DNA of 12,087 nt from Anaerolineae bacterium (GTDB taxonomy: Bacteria > Chloroflexota > Anaerolineae > B4-G1 > SLSP01): contig JAFGKB010000235.1 of NCBI GenBank assembly GCA_016928755.1, positions 1-12,087 of the forward strand. The letters run 5' to 3'. Position numbers and translations under genes: made by a program. This document shows, one piece after another, positions 7,515 through 12,087 of the stretch. Each line of letters opens with the position of its first letter. Within the stretch, counting starts at the first letter, position 1. Under the pieces are notes generated by a model. The model did not search any database. It had not been told where the DNA came from and saw nothing but the letters and a program-made list of their open reading frames with translations.

Positions 7515-8335
7515 TGAGCGAGAAGAACCTTGAAATCCAGTCGTTCGCCTATGACCACAACGGGAAGCGGGAGTTACTTCCGCATCACAGCGGCGTTATG
7601 CGTGATGCGATATCGGTGTTGAGCATTGTGGGGATTGTGGTGTTGGTCTGGGAGATTATAGTGCGGGTGCAAGAGATACCCAGTTATATCCTGCCGGCCC
7701 CATCCGCAATAGCCCAAACCCTGACCGGCAGAGCCGGTGACTATATCACCGCGACCCTTGTCACACTAGGCGAAGCATTAGGAGGCTTGGTTTTAGGATT
7801 AGCCATAGGAATAGCCGTCGCAACGCTGATTACCTTTTGGACACACCTGGAGCGTGGGGTGCTGGCCTTGGCTATATTACTGAAAGCCACGCCAATGGTA
7901 GCGATTGCGCCGCTGCTGATTATCTGGCTCGGTTTTGGTCCCCTGCCAAAAGTCATTATTACGGCGATTATGACCTTCTTCCCGGTATTGATCAATGTCC
8001 ACGCCGGGCTGCACGCCGTAGAGGGTGCGCAACTATCGCTCCTTCACTCACTCAATGCCAGCCGGTGGGAAGTATTTCGTTATGCACGTTGGCCTTCAGC
8101 ACAGCCCTATCTCTTTACAGCCTTGAAAGTTGTTGCGCCACTCTCGTTAATCGGAGCAGTGGTAGCCGAATGGGCCGGGGCATCCAGTGGTCTGGGCCGT
8201 ACGATGTGGTTAGCCTACGCGAATCTCAATCTCCCGGCCCTCTTTGCAGCAGTCTTCTGTTCGGCAGGGATGGGGATCACCCTCTACATCGCGGTGTTAG
8301 TCCTGGAAAAGCGGTTAATTTTCTGGAACACATGA
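7514..8335 (+). CDS. ABC importer permease (BPD type 1, SsuC/ThiX-like)
   Basis: This 273-residue inner-membrane protein should form the homodimeric channel of the importer. A cytoplasmic N terminus of about 30 residues is followed by roughly six hydrophobic segments (first at about 33-52, then paired segments from 80 to 165, and the last two near 215-270). The coupling loop between segments, SLNASRWEVFRYARWPSAQP, occupies the position of the EAA motif, though the EAA residues are degenerate. KATPMVAIAPLLIIWLGFGP and the preceding YILPAPSAIAQTL are typical of SsuC/TauC/ThiX-like permeases. The gene starts on the last base of the ATPase stop codon, so the two are translationally coupled. Substrate cannot be read from the permease alone. 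Confidence 0.92.
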   Translation: MSEKNLEIQSFAYDHNGKRELLPHHSGVMRDAISVLSIVGIVVLVWEIIVRVQEIPSYILPAPSAIAQTLTGRAGDYITATLVTLGEALGGLVLGLAIGIAVATLITFWTHLERGVLALAILLKATPMVAIAPLLIIWLGFGPLPKVIITAIMTFFPVLINVHAGLHAVEGAQLSLLHSLNASRWEVFRYARWPSAQPYLFTALKVVAPLSLIGAVVAEWAGASSGLGRTMWLAYANLNLPALFAAVFCSAGMGITLYIAVLVLEKRLIFWNT

Positions 8336-8382
8336 TAAACAAAATACGTTAAGTCACAAAACCTTATTCTTGGAGGAGTTTT

Positions 8383-9375
8383 ATGTCAAAGTATCGCACT
8401 CTTATCTTTTCTGTGTTTTTAAGTCTGATTGTATTAAGCAGTTGTACGGCGAACACTCCAGAGGACCAAACCCTTACCTTTATGGCGGGATATAAGCCCC
8501 AGGCCAATCTGCCCTTTGTGGGCGTGTATGTCGCCCAGGAGAAGGGCTTCTTCGCCGAGGAAAACCTGACGGTGGACATCCAACACTCAGCAGGGAGAGG
8601 CGAACACCTGCAATTACTCACCAGCGGCAAGGTTCACGTAACCACCCAGGACGCCGCCGTGTTATTAATGCGGCGTGCCGATCCGGGTCTACCCCTGGTA
8701 TCCATCGCCCTCATCGGGCAACGGGGGCAACAAGCCTATGTAGCCCTCGAGGAATCAGGTATCGAGACACCCCAAGAATGGGCCGGGCACAAAGTGGGAT
8801 TTAAAGGCACGCCCCCACCCGACTTGTACGCCCTGTTGGATACTGCCGGGCTGAACGAGGATGATGTAGAGCTGATCAATGTGGGATTTGACCCGCGTGT
8901 GTTGGCTGAGGGGCTGGTAGATGTGTACCCGGTGTATAACTCTAACGAACCCTACTTATTGCAAGAATGGGGCTATAACCTGAACCAATGGGAAGCTGCG
9001 GACTATGATATCACGACCTTGGGACTAACTTATGTAACTACACCGGACATCATAGAACAGAATTCAGATGCCCTGGGCCGCTTTGTAAAGGCCGCTTTGC
9101 GCGGGATTGCATATGCAGAAGCACACCCAGACGAAGCGGTGGAGATTGTGATGCAATATGCCGGTGAGGAGAGTGATCCCGACCATATGCGTTATATGTT
9201 AGAGACAGAGTTGGAAGATGCGCAGTCTGCACTTGTAGAAGAGTATGGCGTGGGATGGCAGACAAAGGAACAGTGGCAGGCACTAGCCGATATGCTATTG
9301 AAGTATAATGTTATTACGGAAGCGGTGCCGGTGGATGAGGCATTTGATAACCGCTTTTTGGAGGATTCACGATAA
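8383..9375 (+). CDS. ABC importer substrate-binding lipoprotein, NMT1/THI5-like
   Basis: This 330-residue protein has a lipoprotein signal peptide (hydrophobic 7-18, lipobox LSSC with acylated Cys21), so it is tethered outside the membrane and delivers ligand to the permease. The mature part is an NMT1/THI5-like periplasmic-binding fold: an opening strand FMAGYKPQANLPFVGVYVAQ, EKGFFAEENLTVDI, GEHLQLLTSGKVHVTTQDA, and RRADPGLPLVSIALIGQRGQ. The superfamily includes ThiY (pyrimidine precursors of thiamine), SsuA/TauA (sulfonates), and RibY (riboflavin; reported from Chloroflexus). The wording here reminds me most of RibY-like proteins, which would suit the flavin-type domain on the regulator, but this is memory, not an alignment. 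A strong GGAGGAG precedes the ATG after a 47-nt gap from the permease, suggesting a higher translation rate, as is usual for binding proteins. No gene symbol is assigned. Confidence 0.9.
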   Translation: MSKYRTLIFSVFLSLIVLSSCTANTPEDQTLTFMAGYKPQANLPFVGVYVAQEKGFFAEENLTVDIQHSAGRGEHLQLLTSGKVHVTTQDAAVLLMRRADPGLPLVSIALIGQRGQQAYVALEESGIETPQEWAGHKVGFKGTPPPDLYALLDTAGLNEDDVELINVGFDPRVLAEGLVDVYPVYNSNEPYLLQEWGYNLNQWEAADYDITTLGLTYVTTPDIIEQNSDALGRFVKAALRGIAYAEAHPDEAVEIVMQYAGEESDPDHMRYMLETELEDAQSALVEEYGVGWQTKEQWQALADMLLKYNVITEAVPVDEAFDNRFLEDSR

Positions 9376-9379
9376 CATC

Positions 9380-9661
9380 TCAAGCTCTCGTGAACATTAA
9401 TCCAGGGCTTAAAGGGACAGGTTGACTTGTTTCGCTACGCCACAATAATAATCTCTCCCGCAATGCAGTATTATAAGCATTTTGGCGTTCTTGACGTAAT
9501 TCATAATAGCCCACCCAACGGATCAGATCACGGCTCTGTTCTAATTCACCTAAGCGATAAAGGGCATACATATCTTCTGAAAGCAAACTATATGTTTTTT
9601 CTAATTCCTGTAGTTTTGCTTCCAATCCATGAATATCCTGCAAAATATCTTCCAGTGTCAT
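9380..9661 (-). CDS. Small coiled-coil protein, antitoxin-like
   Basis: This 93-residue charged protein starts with an amphipathic helical region (DILQDIHGLEAKLQELEKTYSLLSEDMYALYRLGEL), then EQSRDLIRWVGYYELRQERQNAY. I do not recognise a named family. The pattern of a short helical N terminus, a Ser-x-x-hydrophobic-Tyr turn, and a W-x-G/A-x-YEL helix resembles small proteins encoded beside TumE/DUF6516-type toxins, so an antitoxin role is possible. That is inference, and no toxin gene adjoins it. It is clearly expressed as a gene: AGGAGG (9666-9671) sits four bases from the ATG and a near-consensus promoter lies at 9694-9722. It is convergent with the binding lipoprotein, the stop codons being only four bases apart. 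Confidence 0.75.
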   Translation of the reverse strand: MTLEDILQDIHGLEAKLQELEKTYSLLSEDMYALYRLGELEQSRDLIRWVGYYELRQERQNAYNTALRERLLLWRSETSQPVPLSPGLMFTRA

Positions 9662-9693
9662 AATACCTCCTGGCCCCTCATTTATCCATGTTC

Positions 9694-9722
9694 ATTGTAA
9701 CATATGTCCAATGTAGGTGCAA
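9694..9722 (-). promoter_or_regulatory. Near-consensus promoter of the small coiled-coil gene, with an operator-like repeat
   Basis: On the minus strand TTGCAC (9717-9722) and TACAAT (9694-9699) are separated by exactly 17 bp; transcription would start near 9687, giving a 25-nt leader. The spacer and -10 hold an inverted repeat, CATTG (9693-9697) with CAATG (9709-9713), around a near-central ACATATGT palindrome (9700-9707). Such a site over the promoter suits autoregulation. Confidence 0.7.
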
Positions 9723-9750
9723 CGTTTTGTTATATCTACTGAATCTATTA

Positions 9751-9819
9751 ACCATCCAGGAAGCGACTTTCCAACAAGCTAAGAAGCTCATTGGAAAGTT
9801 TGAAAACTTCCTGGATGGT
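9751..9819. repeat. Three-tier 69-bp inverted repeat (large hairpin)
   Basis: Nested perfect arms: ACCATCCAGGAAG (9751-9763) with CTTCCTGGATGGT (9807-9819), 13 bp; ACTTTCCAA (9766-9774) with TTGGAAAGT (9791-9799), 9 bp; AGCT (9777-9780) with AGCT (9785-9788), loop AAGA. It begins eight bases past the stop codon of the ABC exporter gene. No good T-run follows on either strand, so it could be a weak terminator, a 3'-end stabiliser, or a dispersed REP/MITE-like element. Confidence 0.75.
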
Positions 9820-9826
9820 GTAGTAT

Positions 9827-11686
9827 TTATACCAAGACGGGTTTCGCAGTCTCTGCTGATACCGGGGCGGTCTTGCCACGGAACTGGCTCATATACAAGT
9901 TGTAGTAGAAGCCTTGCTGTGCCAGGAGTTCTTCGTGGTTACCCTGCTCAATAATCTCACCCTGGTTGATGACCAGGACTTTATCGGCATCGCGGATGGT
10001 GCTGAGACGGTGGGCAATCACAAAGCTGGTCCGGCCCTCCATAAGCTTCAACAGAGCTTCCTGGATACGTACCTCGGTACGGGTATCCACACTGCTGGTG
10101 GCCTCGTCCAGGATTAAGATGCGCGGGTCGGCAAGCACGGCCCTGGCAATGGCTAACAACTGTCGCTGTCCCTGACTTAGGTTACCGGCTCGCTCGGAGA
10201 GTTCTGTCTGGTATCCCTGGGGGAGCCGTTGGATAAACTGGTCCGCATTGGCTAACGTAGCTGCCGCGATAACCTCATCATCCGTGGCATCCAGGCGACC
10301 ATATCTGATATTCTCCATAACCGTACCGGTGAATAAGAAGGTATCCTGTAACACAATCCCTAGTTGGCGACGGATACAAGCCTTTTGCACATCATGGATA
10401 TTATGCCCATCAATCAAGATCGCGCCGCTGTCAATATCATAGAAGCGGGTAAGCAGATTGATGATGGTAGTCTTACCGGCACCGGTAGGGCCAACCAGCG
10501 CAATGGTCTGCCCGGCTTCGGCATGCAGGCTCATATCCTTAATAACCGGAACACCGGGAACGTAGCTGAAATCAACGTGGTCAAAGGTAACATCACCGGC
10601 GATGTTCTCCAGCGGCAGCGCGTCTGGGGTGTCGATCAATTCGGGTTCGTGGTCAATGATCTCAAAAACCCGTTCCGCACCGGCCAGGGCAGATTGAATC
10701 TGGTTGTAGAGATTGCCTAATTGGCGCAGTGGGGCAGCGAACTTGCGAGAATAGTTATAGAAGGTGGCTATTGTCCCCACCGTGGCCAGCCCCTGAAGCG
10801 CCATCCAGCCGCCTAGACCGGCCAGAATTGCAATATTGGCATTGCTCAAAATTCCCATCAACGGCGGCACCATCATTGAATAAGTCTGCGCCCGGACACC
10901 AACATCCTGCACCTGGGCATTGATTGCATCGAACTCCGCCAGCGCGCTGGCCTCCCGGCCAAAAGCAACGATGACTCGTTGGCCGCTGAACATCTCCTCC
11001 AGTTGGCCGTTGAGCTGGCCTATCCGCATCTGGTATTCCCGGAACCCCTTGCGCGTGCGCTTGCCGACAAAACCGACCAGCCACATCATCAGCGGGAAGA
11101 CAATCATAGACCCCAGGGCCAGCCAGAAGTTCAGTGTAAACATCATGATCATAATACCGATCAAGGTCAGTAAACCGGAAAAGAGTGAAGTAACATTCTG
11201 GGATAACACACGGCTGATGGCGTCCAGGTCATTGGTAAGACGGCTCATTAACTCACCATGAGGATTGCGGTCAAAGAAGGCCAGGGAGAGGGTCTGTAAA
11301 TGCTCAAAAAGCTCGCGGCGCAACTCCTGCATCATCGACTGGGAAACACGGGCCATCATTACATTCTGCAAAACACCGGCTAACCCGGACCCAAGGTAAG
11401 TGGCTAACATCAAAAGCGCGATATAGCGCAGGCCAACTAAGTCTCGGGCCTGAATAGACTCATCAATCGCCCGCCCCATAAAGTAAGGGCCGAGTAAATC
11501 CAATATAGAACTGACAACTACCAGGAGAAACACCCCGATTAAAGCCCATGCATAAGGGCGCAAGTAGCTCAGAAGCCGGCGTACAGATCCTCGCACATCA
11601 CGGGCTTTCTCGATTCTGGCACCATGCTGGCCCCCAGGACCGGGCATCTGTGCACCACCAGGCGCAGCAACATGTTTTTTAGCCAT
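9827..11686 (-). CDS. ABC exporter half-transporter, catalytic-site subunit
   Basis: This 619-residue protein fuses a six-helix type 1 exporter membrane domain (about 25-330) to an ATPase domain. The N terminus before the first helix is Gly/Pro/His-rich (APGGAQMPGPGGQHGAR). Motifs: Walker A GPTGAGKTT (Lys405), Walker B ILILDEATSSVD with catalytic Glu528, switch His559 in IAHRLST. The signature is LSQGQ rather than LSGGQ. The partner gene upstream has the complementary pattern, so the two form a heterodimer of the TM287/288, BmrCD or LmrCD kind, exporting drugs, lipids or peptides; the cargo cannot be told. The ATG at 11684-11686 has GGGAGG eight bases upstream; a GTG at 11695 is less likely. 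It overlaps the partner's end by 8 nt. Confidence 0.93.
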   Translation of the reverse strand: MAKKHVAAPGGAQMPGPGGQHGARIEKARDVRGSVRRLLSYLRPYAWALIGVFLLVVVSSILDLLGPYFMGRAIDESIQARDLVGLRYIALLMLATYLGSGLAGVLQNVMMARVSQSMMQELRRELFEHLQTLSLAFFDRNPHGELMSRLTNDLDAISRVLSQNVTSLFSGLLTLIGIMIMMFTLNFWLALGSMIVFPLMMWLVGFVGKRTRKGFREYQMRIGQLNGQLEEMFSGQRVIVAFGREASALAEFDAINAQVQDVGVRAQTYSMMVPPLMGILSNANIAILAGLGGWMALQGLATVGTIATFYNYSRKFAAPLRQLGNLYNQIQSALAGAERVFEIIDHEPELIDTPDALPLENIAGDVTFDHVDFSYVPGVPVIKDMSLHAEAGQTIALVGPTGAGKTTIINLLTRFYDIDSGAILIDGHNIHDVQKACIRRQLGIVLQDTFLFTGTVMENIRYGRLDATDDEVIAAATLANADQFIQRLPQGYQTELSERAGNLSQGQRQLLAIARAVLADPRILILDEATSSVDTRTEVRIQEALLKLMEGRTSFVIAHRLSTIRDADKVLVINQGEIIEQGNHEELLAQQGFYYNLYMSQFRGKTAPVSAETAKPVLV

Positions 11687-12087
11687 TGCAACCACCTCCC
11701 TGCCCTAATTGGGACTCATAAATTTCACGATAAATCGGGCTGGACTCCATAAGTTCGGTATGTGTCCCAATAGCCGTAACCACACCACGATCCAAAACGA
11801 CAATCTTATCGGCATTCAATACGGTGCTAATACGCTGCGCAATCACGAAAGATGTACGGTCAGCCATCAGATCATCCAACGCATCCTGGATCTTAACCTC
11901 AGTCTCCACATCTACTGCGCTGGTACTATCATCGAGGATTAGCACCATAGGCTGCACTAACAGAGCACGAGCAATAGAAAGTCGCTGCTTTTGCCCACCA
12001 GAGAGGTTCGCACCACGCTGCCCCACCAACGTATCATAACCATCCGGGAATTCCATAATAAAGTCATGGGCCTGCGCAGCTTTCGCA
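11679..12087 (-). CDS. ABC exporter half-transporter, degenerate-site subunit (C-terminal part)
   Basis: Only the last 135 residues are in the window; the frame is open to the right edge and the ATG at 12056 is internal. Visible are the end of the helical subdomain (AKAAQAHDFIMEFPDGYDT), a canonical LSGGQKQR signature, Walker B VLILDDSTSAVD with Asp (11928-11930) in place of the catalytic Glu, and Gln (11835-11837) in place of the switch His in FVIAQRIST. These two changes mark the degenerate ATP site of heterodimeric exporters; the intact signature here completes the active site with the partner's Walker motifs. The gene ends in a Gly-rich tail and overlaps the next gene, whose ribosome binding site lies within this coding sequence. 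Confidence 0.93.
   Translation of the reverse strand, partial: AKAAQAHDFIMEFPDGYDTLVGQRGANLSGGQKQRLSIARALLVQPMVLILDDSTSAVDVETEVKIQDALDDLMADRTSFVIAQRISTVLNADKIVVLDRGVVTAIGTHTELMESSPIYREIYESQLGQGGGCNG

Noticed and set aside
7837..8352. 171-codon plus-strand frame
   Set aside because: Out of frame within the permease gene, which has clear membrane segments and coupled starts.

Overview
The window looks like a chromosomal segment of a moderate-GC bacterium, most likely Chloroflexota (Anaerolineae-like). The basis is the gene repertoire: a class A penicillin-binding protein with a long Ig-like C-terminal tail, a DUF211 protein of mainly archaeal distribution, and an NMT1/THI5-type binding lipoprotein resembling those I associate with Chloroflexota. 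This placement is inference; no rRNA or marker gene is present. I see no tRNA, CRISPR array, insertion sequence or phage gene.

Layout, left to right. (1) 1-1748 (+): the 3' part of a class A PBP, cut by the window edge inside its transpeptidase domain. (2) 1782-1808: a terminator shared by convergent genes. (3) 1841-2128 (-): a DUF211 protein, preceded by a roughly 320-nt gene-poor leader (2129-2450). That leader has its own promoter, several perfect inverted repeats, and a terminator-like hairpin just ahead of the gene. (4) 2505-2542: a strong terminator closing 2573-5359 (-), a SERCA-like P-type Ca2+ ATPase. (5) 5360-5542: a divergent promoter region with an almost perfect 40-bp palindrome. 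(6) 5543-9375 (+): a tightly packed four-gene unit made of an IclR-type regulator fused to a PPOX flavin split-barrel domain, an ABC-importer ATPase, a permease, and a binding lipoprotein. (7) 9380-9661 (-): a small coiled-coil, antitoxin-like protein with a near-consensus promoter but no toxin partner beside it. (8) 9751-9819: a large three-tier hairpin. (9) 9827-12087 (-): two overlapping genes of a heterodimeric ABC exporter, the upstream one cut by the window edge.

The most interesting unit is 5481-9375. A DNA-binding regulator carries a fused flavin-type cofactor domain, sits on its own palindromic operator, and overlaps the first gene of an ABC importer whose binding protein belongs to the vitamin-precursor (ThiY/RibY-like) superfamily. 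The simplest inference is a self-contained cofactor-sensing and uptake circuit, possibly for riboflavin or a related vitamin. Second is the DUF211 leader next to a Ca2+ pump, which has the architecture of a transcription-attenuation element.
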